Origin: JAJZNI01 sp035624785
GTDB taxonomy: Bacteria; Chloroflexota; Dormibacteria; Aeolococcales; Aeolococcaceae
DNA: 64,000 nt
Assembly (NCBI GenBank): GCA_035624785.1
Contig: DASPQV010000047.1
Location: 62,001 to 126,000 of the forward strand
Reading direction: 5' to 3'
Positions 8,214 through 17,349 of the stretch are shown here, one piece after another; within the stretch, counting starts at the first letter, position 1; the number at the start of each line of letters is the position of its first letter. Both the position numbers and the translations under genes were made by a program. The notes beneath the pieces were generated by a model. It did no database searches. It had not been told where the DNA came from and saw nothing but the letters and a program-made list of their open reading frames with translations.

Positions 8214-8220
8214 GCGAGCC

Positions 8221-9381
8221 GTGGGCGACCTCCTTCCCGCCGAGCTGTCCCGAAGCAACGTGCGGCGGGTCCTGACCCTGCTCGAGTACGCCGGCCCCAT
8301 CACTCGCGGGGAGCTGGCCAGGCAGTCTCTGCTCCCCGCCACCACCGTCGCGGGGGTCGTCTCGGAGCTGCTCCGGAGCGGCCTGGTGGTGGAACGGATC
8401 TCCAGCCCGGTGTCGCGAGGCGCCGGGCGGCCTCCCCACACCGTCGAGGTGGCCGGCCCCACCCGGGTGGTCGGGCTCGTCGCGGGGCGGGGCAGCGAGG
8501 TTCGCGTCGCGGTCTCCACCCTCCCGGGAGGCCTGGTCGGCGAGCGCAGCCAGCCGTTTCCCGGCGGCGGCTCGGTGGACAAGGACCACTCCCACGACCC
8601 GGTGCCGTCCTTCGCGACGGCGGCTCCGCTTCTCCTCGCCACCCTGCGCGACAGCGGGATCTCCCCGGACAGGCTCGCGGGCGTGGTGGTCTCGGTGGCC
8701 CGGCCCTTCGCCGGCGGGGTCGATCTGGGTTCGCTGCGGGAGAGCCTGACCGCAGCGGTGATGGCGGAGAACGACGCCAACCTCGGGGCCCTCGGCGAGG
8801 CCGCCTTCGGTGCCGGCCGTGACCTGGACAGCTTCGTCTACGTCCTGCTCGGGCACGGGGTCGGCGCCGGCCTGGTCTTCGGAGGCCGGCTGCACCGCGG
8901 GGCGGCGGGTTTCGCCGGCGAGCTGGCCCATGTCCAGGTGATGGAGCAGGAGGCAGGCCCCCTCTGCATCTGCGGCGGGCGCGGCTGTCTCGGCCTCCTC
9001 ATGGGGCCCTCGCTCCACGACTTCGTCCGGCGCGCCTACGCGCAGCGGCTGACCGTGCCCGAGGTGCTCTCGCTGGCGGCGGATCGCGAGCCCGGCGTCC
9101 GCCGGGTCTTCGCCGACCTGGGACGCAGCGTGGGCCGGCCGCTCGCCGATCTCTGCACCATGCTCGACCCGGCAGCGGTGGTGGTGGACGGAAGCCTCGG
9201 GGCCGCGGGCGAGCCGGTGATGGCGGGGATCCGCGAGGCCATCGACCGCCACACCGCCCCGGCCGTGGCCGACTCGGTGAGGGTCATCCCCGGAGAGCTG
9301 GGCGACCGCGCCGAGCTGTTGGGCGCCGTGGCCCTGGTCCGGCAGCGAAGCCTCGACACGCTGCTGACCCGGGAGAGCTGA
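8221..9381 (+). CDS. ROK-family transcriptional repressor
   Basis: A 386-residue protein: an N-terminal winged HTH (residues about 1-65, with GPITRGELARQSLLPATT) and a ROK sugar-kinase-like domain. The NDAN motif with the catalytic-type Asp is kept (AENDANLGALGEAAFG), as is a CxCGxxGC zinc motif (CICGGRGCLG). The DxGGT phosphate loop expected near residue 85 is replaced by VAGRG, so kinase activity is doubtful and a sensor role is likely. GTG 8221 is preferred because it lies 7 nt after a well-formed promoter (TTGACT-N17-TACAGT), whereas an ATG at 8149 would precede that promoter. It probably controls the divergent MFS exporter. Confidence 0.85.
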   Translation: MGDLLPAELSRSNVRRVLTLLEYAGPITRGELARQSLLPATTVAGVVSELLRSGLVVERISSPVSRGAGRPPHTVEVAGPTRVVGLVAGRGSEVRVAVSTLPGGLVGERSQPFPGGGSVDKDHSHDPVPSFATAAPLLLATLRDSGISPDRLAGVVVSVARPFAGGVDLGSLRESLTAAVMAENDANLGALGEAAFGAGRDLDSFVYVLLGHGVGAGLVFGGRLHRGAAGFAGELAHVQVMEQEAGPLCICGGRGCLGLLMGPSLHDFVRRAYAQRLTVPEVLSLAADREPGVRRVFADLGRSVGRPLADLCTMLDPAAVVVDGSLGAAGEPVMAGIREAIDRHTAPAVADSVRVIPGELGDRAELLGAVALVRQRSLDTLLTRES

Positions 9382-9435
9382 AGGCTCTCCACCCCGGCGG
9401 GGGACCGGCCGGCGGCGTTGTATAACGCCGAGCAG

Positions 9436-10293
9436 ATGACCTCCGCGGCAGGGACTCCCGGTCCGGCTGGCGCGGCCGCGACCACCGGCCCTGCGCTCGA
9501 TCCCGTTCGCGTCGCCGTCATCGGCGGCTCCGGCCTGTACGCGCTGGGCGTGGCGGAGGAGGAGGTCCGGGTCGAGACCCCCTACGGCCCACCGAGTGAT
9601 GCGATCCAATTGATCCGTGCGGCGGACCGGAGGCTCGCCTTTCTCCCCCGGCACGGACGGAGTCACACCCTCCCGCCTCATCGGATCAATTACCGGGCCA
9701 ACCTCTTTGCGCTTCATTCCCTGGGTGTCGAGCGGGTGATCGGCCCCTGCGCCGTGGGCAGCCTGAGGGCCGACCTCCGGCCGGGATGGGTGGTGGTGTG
9801 CGACCAGCTCGTCGACCGCACCTGGGGACGCGCTGACACCTTCTTCGATGGGCCGGCGGTCGCCCACCTGCCTGGGGCCGAGCCGTACTGCTCCGAGCTC
9901 CGCCCGCTCGCCGCCGCGGCGGCGCGGGACGCCGGTTTCCCGGTTGCCGGTGCCGGGACCGTGGTGGTGACCCAGGGCCCGCGCTTCTCCACCCGCGCCG
10001 AGTCCCTCTGGTACCAGCGCATGGGTGGGGACGTGATCGGCATGACCCAGCATCCCGAGGCGGTGCTGGCCCGGGAGCTGGGCATGTGCTACGTCACCCT
10101 GGCGGTGGTCACCGACTTCGACGCTGGGCTGGCCGCCGCTCCGGGTGTGCCCCCGGTCACCCAGGAAGAGGTGATCGCCAGCTTCGCCCGAAGCCGGGAA
10201 GGGCTGTCCCGCGCTCTCGCGCTGCTGGTGGCGGCGCTGCCCTCCGAGCGGAGCTGCGGCTGCGGAGCGATCCCCAGGCCGCTTGGCCGCTGA
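9436..10293 (+). CDS. mtnP: 5'-methylthioadenosine (or methylthioinosine) phosphorylase
   Basis: The enzyme cleaves methylthioadenosine with phosphate, giving methylthioribose-1-phosphate and adenine, in methionine salvage and polyamine recycling. The 285-residue protein carries IGGSGLY, the phosphate-site motif PRHGRSH, PHRINYRAN, GPRFSTRAE and IGMTQHPEAVLARE. The IGMTQHPE and VVTDFDAG segments leave adenine or hypoxanthine preference open. ATG 9436 follows TATAAC (9421-9426) by 9 nt, consistent with a leaderless mRNA; a TTG at 9418 would overlap that hexamer. No other salvage gene is adjacent. Confidence 0.9.
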   Translation: MTSAAGTPGPAGAAATTGPALDPVRVAVIGGSGLYALGVAEEEVRVETPYGPPSDAIQLIRAADRRLAFLPRHGRSHTLPPHRINYRANLFALHSLGVERVIGPCAVGSLRADLRPGWVVVCDQLVDRTWGRADTFFDGPAVAHLPGAEPYCSELRPLAAAAARDAGFPVAGAGTVVVTQGPRFSTRAESLWYQRMGGDVIGMTQHPEAVLARELGMCYVTLAVVTDFDAGLAAAPGVPPVTQEEVIASFARSREGLSRALALLVAALPSERSCGCGAIPRPLGR

Positions 10294-10341
10294 ATCGCGT
10301 TCGGGAGTCCGCGGCTGCCCTGAAGGTCCGCCGCAAAGGGA

Positions 10342-10371
10342 AAAGACCCGGGGCCGAAGCCCCGGGTCTTT
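10342..10371 (+). terminator. Rho-independent terminator after mtnP
   Basis: A perfect 13-bp stem (AAAGACCCGGGGC/GCCCCGGGTCTTT) with a CGAA tetraloop starts about 50 nt after the mtnP stop. The 3' arm ends in TCTTT, giving a short U-rich end on the plus strand. Confidence 0.85.
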
Positions 10372-10564
10372 CAGGAAGGGAATGAATTTCGCGTGGGGAT
10401 GCTGCACCCCGGCGCCGCCGACCGGACTCTAGGGGCTCCGGCTGGGTCGCCGCAGTAAAGATGCACAGAATTCCTGTGAAGAAGCGTTAAGCCGAGGCAG
10501 AGGTCCGGCCACCGCCTCGGCCGCGGTCGGTGGTTGCCCGGCCTCGGTATGCTCCACGCCATTC

Positions 10565-11149
10565 ATGCCCGAGCGCCATCCCAACCTCTATGACCGTGAC
10601 CGCTGGCGCCGCTACGGCTATGCGCTGGCGTTCGCCGGCATCGTGCTGATGGGCGGCGGATTGGCGATCGATGGATTCCAGCGGACCACCGACCAGCCGG
10701 GCATCCTATGGGTTGTCCTGGGCACGGCGTCGGTCGGCCTGGCGACCTCGTTCTGGCTGCGCCAGCGATACAGCTACGTCCAACTGCTGGACCAGCAGCT
10801 GGAGTTCCGCGTCCTGCTGGTGAGCCAGCGGATCGACCTGGCAGAGATCCGCCGGGCCCGGGTGGGGCGGCTCGGCTCGGCGCTGGAGAAGCTGGGGGGT
10901 GGGCGCCAGGCCATCCGCACGCCCTCGCGATGGCAGGACATCGAGGCTCTGATCCTCAGGCTGCGGCAGCCTGACGACGGCCGGCTCCGCCGGCTGCTGA
11001 GCCGCCGCTGCGTCTTCGAGGACGAGGTGGTGGTGCCGGTGGCCGACGCTGCCGGGTTGCAGAGGGGTATCGAGGCCGCCCTGGCCAGGACCGCATCCCA
11101 CGAGCCGGCGGTCCGGTCCACCTCCCGACGCCGGGGGCGGCGCCGGTGA
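10565..11149 (+). CDS. Small membrane protein with PH-like cytosolic part
   Basis: 194 residues, family not recognised. Two hydrophobic segments (about residues 20-38 and 46-66) are followed by a soluble part containing YSYVQLLDQQLEFRVLL, VSQRIDLAEIRRARVGRLG and WQDIEALILRLRQP, reminiscent of bacterial PH domains, then an Arg-rich tail. A TATGCT hexamer (10548-10553) lies 11 nt before the ATG. Its last 4 nt (GTGA) overlap the start of the mannosyltransferase gene, so it is the first gene of a four-gene operon that may act in envelope glycosylation. Confidence 0.7.
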   Translation: MPERHPNLYDRDRWRRYGYALAFAGIVLMGGGLAIDGFQRTTDQPGILWVVLGTASVGLATSFWLRQRYSYVQLLDQQLEFRVLLVSQRIDLAEIRRARVGRLGSALEKLGGGRQAIRTPSRWQDIEALILRLRQPDDGRLRRLLSRRCVFEDEVVVPVADAAGLQRGIEAALARTASHEPAVRSTSRRRGRRR

Positions 11150-13290
11150 GGGGCGGGGGCGGCCCGCCCCCGGATCCGGTCCCCGAGGAGGCTGGGCCCG
11201 CCGGCGAACCGCCATCCCTGCCGTCGGACGCCCGGCCGCCTTGGCCGCCTCGGGTCGAGACCCCGCCGGACGTCGAGCCGCCCGCGCCGAGCCCGCCCGA
11301 GGCCGAGGCCCCCGCCGCCGTTCCCGGAGGGCCGGCGCCTCCGGACGTCCCGCCAGGACCGCACCCCTCTCCGGTTTCGCTGGGGCCGCCGTGGTTCCCG
11401 CCGGGACCGCCCCCGGCTCCGCCGCCCCCCATCCCGCCCCCGGTCCGCCAGCGCCCCCTGGTGAGGGCCGGACTGCGCGGATTCATCGATCTCGACCGGG
11501 TGGACGTCGGCGTGGTGGTGCTGCTCACCCTGCTTGCCTTCGTGCTCCGCTTCTGGAGCCCGATCCTGCCCAACTTCCTGGGCGGCAACGCCGGCTCGGT
11601 GCCCCCGATCCAGGCGCTGGGCGTGGGCAGCGCCAAGAACAGCGCCACCAGCGCCTGCGAGGACGTCCCCTACGGGAAGGGCGTGGTGCACGCCTGCGGG
11701 CAGATCTTCGACGAGGTGTACTTCCCCGAGGACGCCGCCGACGACCTCCACTCGCCGGCGATCAGCTACTTCGACCCGGAGCCGCCTCTCGTCAAGCTGC
11801 TGATGACGCCCTCGATCGCCTGGCTGGGCTATGACACCTGGGGGTGGCGGATGACCCAGGTGGTGACCGGCAGCCTGCTGGTCGGGCTGATGTACCTCAT
11901 CGCTCTCCGGCTGCGGCGCGACCGGTTCTTCGCCATCGTCGCCTCCCTGCTGGTGTGCCTGGACGGGCTGGCCTTCGTCGAGTCCCGGATCGGCGTCATC
12001 GACATTCCCGCCATCTTCTTCACCGCCCTGGCCTGGTATCTCTTCCTCCTCCACTGGCAGGCGCGCACCCGACGGCAGTGGCGCATCTCGCTCTACGTGC
12101 TGGCCGCCGGGCTCGGGCTGGCCTTCGCCGCCAAGCTCACCGCGGTCGCCCCGCTGGCGGTGATCGCGGCCCTGGTGCTGTTCCGGGGCCTGGCCCCGTA
12201 CCTCGCCGCCGCGATCCCAGTGCTGCGCCGCCTCGCCGGCCCGCGCCGCCACGAGACCGTGCTCTGGCGGGAGGCCGCGGGACGCACCGCGGTGCTCCAC
12301 TACACGGCCGGCCTTCTCATCGTGGGAGCGATCTTCTGCGCCGGCTACTCGCGTTACCTGACCATCCCCCACGAGACCGACGTCTACCGCTTCGTCTCCT
12401 GCAATCCCAACGTCGTCGGGCTCACCACCCTGCCCTCGCCCAACAACGTCTACCACCTGCCGCTGGCGCTGACCACCGTGGCCGGGCACGAGGTTCCCAA
12501 CGTCGTCCAGGCGGTGCAGAACATCGTCGACAAGGTCTCCGCCGACCTGCAGTACCAGGCGACCGAATGCCACGGTCACCCCTCCGCCTCGCGCTGGTAC
12601 ACCTGGCCGATCTCGGAGCAGCCGGTGCTCATGTACTACCAGAGCGCGCCGCTTCTGGACAACCACAGCTACCCGGGCACCGGTGTGATCACCAACATGG
12701 GCAACCCGGCGGTGTGGTGGCTCGGCCTGCTGGCGCTGCTCTTCTGCGTCTGGCGGATGATGACCGGGCCCAACTGGTTCCGGGTTGCCGTGGGGGCGCT
12801 CATGGTGGCATCGCTGACCACCCTGATCATCACCTTCCATGCCGCCGAGCCCCCCAGCGCGCCCTACGAGATGAGCGGCCCGCTGGGCCACCTCAGCCCG
12901 CTGTACTACGTCGCCTTCCTGGGCATGTTCCTGTTCGCCGCGTGCGCCGTCGTGTTCGCGGTGGTCTCGCGCCGCTTCGTGCCCGCCTTCATCGTCCTCG
13001 GCTATCTGGCCGCCTGGCTGATGTGGGTGCCGGGCAACGCCAAGCGCGTGCTGTTCTTCTATCACGCCCTGGGGATCCTGATCTTCACCGCCCTGGCGCT
13101 GGCCTATGCGTTCGCCGCCCTGCGCACCGTCCGGTTCTTCGCCCGCGGACGCTGGTGGTCCCTGGCTCCAGTGGCCTACGCGGGCATCGGTCTGGTGGTG
13201 GTCGCGTTCATCTTCTTCTACCCGGTGTGGACCGCGGTGCCGCTGACCAGCGCCGATCTCCAGATGCGCCTCTGGGTCGACGCCTGGTAG
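11146..13290 (+). CDS. PMT-like protein O-mannosyltransferase
   Basis: Family members transfer mannose from polyprenyl-phosphate-mannose to Ser/Thr of secreted proteins on the outer face of the membrane. The 714-residue protein has a Pro-rich cytosolic N-terminus (1-105), a first helix, then the GT-C/PMT catalytic loop: FDEVYFPEDAAD with D189-E190, and FDPEPPLVKLL (about 209-219), the counterpart of the D/H-PP-x-x-K motif. About ten more helices follow. The long Pro-rich lead is unusual for the family. GTG 11146 overlaps the preceding stop by 4 nt. Secreted proteins such as the sedolisin in this window are possible acceptors, by inference only. Confidence 0.85.
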   Translation: MRGGGGPPPDPVPEEAGPAGEPPSLPSDARPPWPPRVETPPDVEPPAPSPPEAEAPAAVPGGPAPPDVPPGPHPSPVSLGPPWFPPGPPPAPPPPIPPPVRQRPLVRAGLRGFIDLDRVDVGVVVLLTLLAFVLRFWSPILPNFLGGNAGSVPPIQALGVGSAKNSATSACEDVPYGKGVVHACGQIFDEVYFPEDAADDLHSPAISYFDPEPPLVKLLMTPSIAWLGYDTWGWRMTQVVTGSLLVGLMYLIALRLRRDRFFAIVASLLVCLDGLAFVESRIGVIDIPAIFFTALAWYLFLLHWQARTRRQWRISLYVLAAGLGLAFAAKLTAVAPLAVIAALVLFRGLAPYLAAAIPVLRRLAGPRRHETVLWREAAGRTAVLHYTAGLLIVGAIFCAGYSRYLTIPHETDVYRFVSCNPNVVGLTTLPSPNNVYHLPLALTTVAGHEVPNVVQAVQNIVDKVSADLQYQATECHGHPSASRWYTWPISEQPVLMYYQSAPLLDNHSYPGTGVITNMGNPAVWWLGLLALLFCVWRMMTGPNWFRVAVGALMVASLTTLIITFHAAEPPSAPYEMSGPLGHLSPLYYVAFLGMFLFAACAVVFAVVSRRFVPAFIVLGYLAAWLMWVPGNAKRVLFFYHALGILIFTALALAYAFAALRTVRFFARGRWWSLAPVAYAGIGLVVVAFIFFYPVWTAVPLTSADLQMRLWVDAW

Positions 13291-13315
13291 CCGCCGGAAC
13301 TGCGGCGGGCATCGC

Positions 13316-15676
13316 ATGACGTCGGGTTGGCCACTCTTTTCGGCAATCGGTACGGCCGCCCAGGTCCTGCTCCTCGTGGTCCTGGCCACCCTGTCTGGTT
13401 TCGCCGTGATGGGCCCCGTCGCCGCTCCCCTCCGGCTCGAGGAGCGGCTGGCCATGGGCGTCGTCTGCGCCTTCACCCTCGATGCCGTCACCTGCTTCCT
13501 GCTCAGCCTGTGGCTCGGCCTGGGCCCGGCGTCCATCCTGCTGGCCCCGGTGCTGGTGACCCTCATCGCGCTCGCGCTGTCGCGCTGGCTGCATGTCGGC
13601 GTGGTGGGCGGCTGGGTCTCGTCCTGGCGCAGCGCCCGGGCATCGGTGCCCACCGCCGTGGCGATGGCCGCGGTGACGGCGGTCGCGGCGGCGTGCTTCA
13701 TCCTCCTCTTCTCCCGGGCGATGTACGACGACGCCGCCGGGAACCTGGTGACCGGGTACTGGATGCCGGATTGGGCGCAGCACCTGATCACCGCCTCCAG
13801 CTTCAGCGTCTCCCAGAATCTGCCGCCCCAGGACCCGATCCTGAGCGGGACCCCCCTGTACTACCCGTTCCTGCCCGACTTCACCTCGGCGATGCTGATG
13901 CGCCTTGGGCTGGCTGCCGGGCCGGCCCTCTGGGCACCGCAGGCGCTGCTCGGGGTCGTGCTGGCGGTGCTGGTCGTGAGCCTCGCCGCCCGGCTCGGCG
14001 CCCGCCGATCGGTGGGCGTTCTGGCCGTGGTCATCTGCTTCCTGGGGGGCGGCCTGGGATTCGTCGGCGCCCTCCACGATGCCTGCCTCGATGCTCGCAA
14101 CCAGCCGCAGCAGTGCAGCGCCGGCTACGTGATCAGCAATCCCGTCCAGGGACTGGAGATCACCGGCGGCACCCTGCGGGCCATCCCCGGGCTGCTCACC
14201 GACCAGCCGACCAGCTATGACGGGATGGCCACCGCCCCCGGCTTCACCACCCCGGTCTTCGCCAACCAGCAGTGGTACACGCCGCTCTTCGCCTGGTGGC
14301 TCCCCCAGCGGACCCTGCTGGAGGGCTTCGACGTGGTGCTGGCCGTGCTGGTGCTGCTCGCCGCCGCCCTGGGCGGGTTCGGCCGGCAGCGAGCGTCCCC
14401 CGGCCGGCCGGGGATCGCATGGTGGGACGTCGCCGTCGCCGGCCTGCTCGCCGGCCTGCTCCCGGTCATCCACGTCCAGAGCCTCTTCGCCCTTGCCATC
14501 GTCTGCGCGGGCCTGGCGGCGCTGAGCTGGCGCCGGATCTGGCTGGTCTTTGGCCTGGTGGCGTTCGTGGTCGCTGCGCCTCGGACGGCCCAGCTGCTGG
14601 GTGCCCCCCACGGCTCCGTGGTGCTGGGAAACCGCTACCCCTGGTTCGAGCCGGGTTGGATGTCGAAGGCCCTCGGGGGCACCGCCCTGCCGGCGACCCT
14701 CACTCCCGGGAACGTCCTGGTCGGGCTCGCCGACGTGCTCCGAGTCCCCTTCACCGGGACCTTCTGGCAGTTCTGGTGGGAGAACCTCGGTGTCGCCGTG
14801 CCCGTCAGCCTCCTGGTGGTGCTGCTGCTGCCGATCCGCGGCCTGGGGTCGTGGATGGAGCACGCCGCGGCGGACACGGCGGCGCCCGCGGGGGCGGCGG
14901 CGATGCGCGCCGGCCGCGCCATCAACCGGCTCACCCGGAGCGCGGCGGCCGCCGTGCCGCCGCCACTGCTCCGCTTCTTCCTCGCCTGCCTCCCCGTGTT
15001 CGCGCTCAGCAACATCGTGGTCTTCCAGAGCTGGGACTGGGACAACACCAAGCTGCTCCTGTACTGGTACCTGGGCTTTGCCCTGCTGATCTCAGCGGTC
15101 GCGGTCTGGCTGTGGGTCGGGGTGTGGCGGCGGGTGCTGGCCGTCCTGCTGGTGGGCAGCGTGATCGCCACCGGGTGCCTGGCGGTCCTCCGCATGCTCC
15201 CGAGCACGGCGCCTCCGGGCGCCTCTCCCCAGCTCTACGTGACCGGCCCCTACGTCCTCGCCTCCGCCGCCGATCGGACCCTGGCCGCCGATCTCGAGGC
15301 GGGCACCGCCAGCAACGCCGTCTTCCTCACCCCCGGGAGCAGCTCGTCGTGGCAGGATCCCATCGCGATGCTGACCGGCCGGCGGGTGGTGATGGGGTGG
15401 ACCGGCTGGCTGTGGAGCTATGGCCTCGACTACGAGCAGCGCCAGCTCGATGTCACCACCGCCTACCAAGCCGCCACCGTCTGCGCCTCGAGCGGCCTCG
15501 ACCAGTGCCAGCCCGTCCTCGCCATCCTGCAGCGCTACCAGGTCGGCTACGTCGAGGTGGACGGCACGGTGGCGGCGGCCGACGCTCGCTGGTGGTCCCA
15601 GCAGGGGCTGCCGATCACCGCCTCGGCGCCGGGGATCGTGGTCTACGGCGTGGGCGCGTTCACGAGCGGGAGATGA
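13316..15676 (+). CDS. Large polytopic membrane protein, GT-C glycosyltransferase-like
   Basis: 786 residues with about 12-14 hydrophobic helices and no exact family recognised. The first large outer loop (about 135-185) carries DDAAGNLVTGYWMPDWAQH and GTPLYYPFLPDF, placed where GT-C glycosyltransferases keep their acidic catalytic motif. The C-terminal extracytoplasmic part ends with ILQRYQVGYVEVDG, a pattern often seen at the end of bacterial GT-C enzymes. It starts 25 nt after the PMT-like gene and overlaps the amidohydrolase start by 4 nt (ATGA). A role in building or transferring a polyprenyl-linked sugar is inferred from context. Confidence 0.65.
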   Translation: MTSGWPLFSAIGTAAQVLLLVVLATLSGFAVMGPVAAPLRLEERLAMGVVCAFTLDAVTCFLLSLWLGLGPASILLAPVLVTLIALALSRWLHVGVVGGWVSSWRSARASVPTAVAMAAVTAVAAACFILLFSRAMYDDAAGNLVTGYWMPDWAQHLITASSFSVSQNLPPQDPILSGTPLYYPFLPDFTSAMLMRLGLAAGPALWAPQALLGVVLAVLVVSLAARLGARRSVGVLAVVICFLGGGLGFVGALHDACLDARNQPQQCSAGYVISNPVQGLEITGGTLRAIPGLLTDQPTSYDGMATAPGFTTPVFANQQWYTPLFAWWLPQRTLLEGFDVVLAVLVLLAAALGGFGRQRASPGRPGIAWWDVAVAGLLAGLLPVIHVQSLFALAIVCAGLAALSWRRIWLVFGLVAFVVAAPRTAQLLGAPHGSVVLGNRYPWFEPGWMSKALGGTALPATLTPGNVLVGLADVLRVPFTGTFWQFWWENLGVAVPVSLLVVLLLPIRGLGSWMEHAAADTAAPAGAAAMRAGRAINRLTRSAAAAVPPPLLRFFLACLPVFALSNIVVFQSWDWDNTKLLLYWYLGFALLISAVAVWLWVGVWRRVLAVLLVGSVIATGCLAVLRMLPSTAPPGASPQLYVTGPYVLASAADRTLAADLEAGTASNAVFLTPGSSSSWQDPIAMLTGRRVVMGWTGWLWSYGLDYEQRQLDVTTAYQAATVCASSGLDQCQPVLAILQRYQVGYVEVDGTVAAADARWWSQQGLPITASAPGIVVYGVGAFTSGR

Positions 15677-16503
15677 GCAGCCCGACGATCGACGTTCACG
15701 TCCACGTGATTCCCGAGCGTCTCGCCCGACTGGCCCGGCAGAGCGACCCATGGTTCGCCGCCTGCCACGCGGGAGACCGGCGGGTTGCCGGGGAGCGGGA
15801 GCTGCTCGAGCACCTCGACAGTGGGGGCATCGAGCGCGCGGTGGTGATGACCTGGCCCTTCCGGGAGCCCGCTCTCTGCGCCGAGGCCAACGACTTCGTG
15901 GCCGAGCTGCAGCGGCGTCACCCCGGCCGGGTGGCCGGATGCGGCATCGTCCAGCCCGCGGACCCGGGGGCCGAGGCCGAGCTCCGGCGCTGCCGGCGGC
16001 TCGACCTCCGAGGCGTCGGCGAGCTGAATGCGGACGCCCAGGGCTTCGACCTGGCCGGTGACGCCCTGGGCCGGCTCGCCGAGGTCTCCGCGGAGCTGGA
16101 CCTACCCTGGACGGTTCACTGCAGCGAGCCGGTCGGGCATCTTTACCCCGGCAAGGGCACGGCGACGCCCGACCGGCTGGTCCGCTTCCTGGGGCGCGCA
16201 TCCGGTCTTCGGGTGATCGCCGCCCATCTCGGAGGAGGCCTGCCCTTCTACGCCCACATGCCGGAGATCCGGAGGCTCTGCCGGACCCTCTGGTTCGACA
16301 CCGCGGCCCTCCCCTTTATCTACAGACCCACCGCCCTGGCCGATTTCGTCGGGCTGGTGGGCGCCGGCCGTCTCCTCCTCGGCACCGACTTCCCGCTGCT
16401 GGGCGTGACCCGCTACCGGAGCATGCTCGAGGCGGCCGGCCTCGGGGAGGAGGACCTCCGGCGGGTCACGGGCGGGAATGCCCTCGACATCTGGTCGTGG
16501 TGA
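15673..16503 (+). CDS. Metal-dependent amidohydrolase (amidohydrolase family 2)
   Basis: A 276-residue TIM-barrel hydrolase. DVHVHVIPE at the N-terminus gives the H-x-H metal pair, TVHCSEP a central His, IAAHLGGGLPFY the next, and GTDFPLLG the catalytic Asp; GNALDIWSW is the usual end. The family includes uracil-carboxylate-type decarboxylases and hydrolases, so the substrate is open. ATG 15673 overlaps the upstream stop as ATGA, making it the last gene of the glycosylation operon, though its chemistry has no clear link to that pathway. Confidence 0.85.
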   Translation: MSSPTIDVHVHVIPERLARLARQSDPWFAACHAGDRRVAGERELLEHLDSGGIERAVVMTWPFREPALCAEANDFVAELQRRHPGRVAGCGIVQPADPGAEAELRRCRRLDLRGVGELNADAQGFDLAGDALGRLAEVSAELDLPWTVHCSEPVGHLYPGKGTATPDRLVRFLGRASGLRVIAAHLGGGLPFYAHMPEIRRLCRTLWFDTAALPFIYRPTALADFVGLVGAGRLLLGTDFPLLGVTRYRSMLEAAGLGEEDLRRVTGGNALDIWSW

Positions 16504-16554
16504 CGGGACGCCGGGTCCGCCCGTGGCGGCCCGCCGCCGCTCAGCCCGTCCCGG

Positions 16555-17310
16555 CTACCGGCCTCCGGCCACGTCCAGGATGGCCCCGGTGACGTAGGCC
16601 GCCTCGTCGCCGAGCAGCCAGACGATGGCGGCGGCGACCTCGTCGGGGCGCGCGGCTCGGCCCAGCGGAATGCTCGGGGCCAGCCGCGCCGCCCGGCCCG
16701 GTTCCCCGCCCAGGGAGTGGATCTCGGTCTCCACGACGCCGGGGCGCACCGCATTGACCCGGATGCCCTCGGCCGCCACCTCCCTGGCCAGCCCGATGGT
16801 GAAGCTGTCCACCGCGCCCTTGCTGGCCGCGTAGTCGACGTACTCTCCGGCCGAGCCCAGCCGGCTCGCCGCCGAGGAGACGGTGACGATGGAGCCGCCG
16901 CCGCCGCCGTGGCGCTGCGACATCCGTCGGATCGCCTCGCGGGCGGTGAGCATGACCCCGAGCACGTTGACCTCGAGCGTCCGGCGCATCCGACCACCAT
17001 CCATCTCGTCGAGCCGTGCCTGCGCGGCGACGATGCCGGCGTTGGCCACCGCCGCGGTGACCGGGCCCATCTCGCCGGCGGCTTCGAAGAGGGCCCGGAC
17101 CTCGTCCTCCTGGCAGACCTCGGCCCGGACCGCGCGTCCCGAGATCTCGTCCGCCACCGCCTCGGCGGACTCCCGGTCGGCGTGCCAGGAGAGGCACACC
17201 CGCCAACCGGCGGACGCGGCTTGACGTGCGGTGGCCGCCCCGATCCCCCGGCCGCCGCCGGTGATGACGCAGACGCCGCGGTCCAGGGGTCTCCGTTCCC
17301 TTATTTCCAT
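16555..17310 (-). CDS. Short-chain dehydrogenase/reductase
   Basis: A 251-residue classical SDR. The cofactor loop is GGGRGIGAAT, VANAG stabilises the core, and the active site is Ser in VSSAAS with YVDYAASK (Y-x-x-x-K). RPGVVETEI and the end YVTGAILDVAGG are typical. The residues after the second beta strand (SWHADRES) resemble NADP(H)-preferring members; the substrate cannot be read. It is convergent with the amidohydrolase and 39 nt downstream of pntB, so it may be the tail of the transhydrogenase transcript, a plausible user of the NADPH made by it. Confidence 0.88.
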   Translation of the reverse strand: MEIRERRPLDRGVCVITGGGRGIGAATARQAASAGWRVCLSWHADRESAEAVADEISGRAVRAEVCQEDEVRALFEAAGEMGPVTAAVANAGIVAAQARLDEMDGGRMRRTLEVNVLGVMLTAREAIRRMSQRHGGGGGSIVTVSSAASRLGSAGEYVDYAASKGAVDSFTIGLAREVAAEGIRVNAVRPGVVETEIHSLGGEPGRAARLAPSIPLGRAARPDEVAAAIVWLLGDEAAYVTGAILDVAGGR

Positions 17311-17349
17311 GTCAGATCGGCGCCCTGGACGCCGACACCGGCCGGGCCA

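Noticed and set aside
8149..8220. ROK start at ATG 8149
   Set aside because: It would precede the TTGACT-N17-TACAGT promoter; homology starts after GTG 8221.
10464..10478. CACAG-AATTC-CTGTG inverted repeat upstream of 10565
   Set aside because: Short, about 90 nt from the start codon, with no partner or promoter around it.
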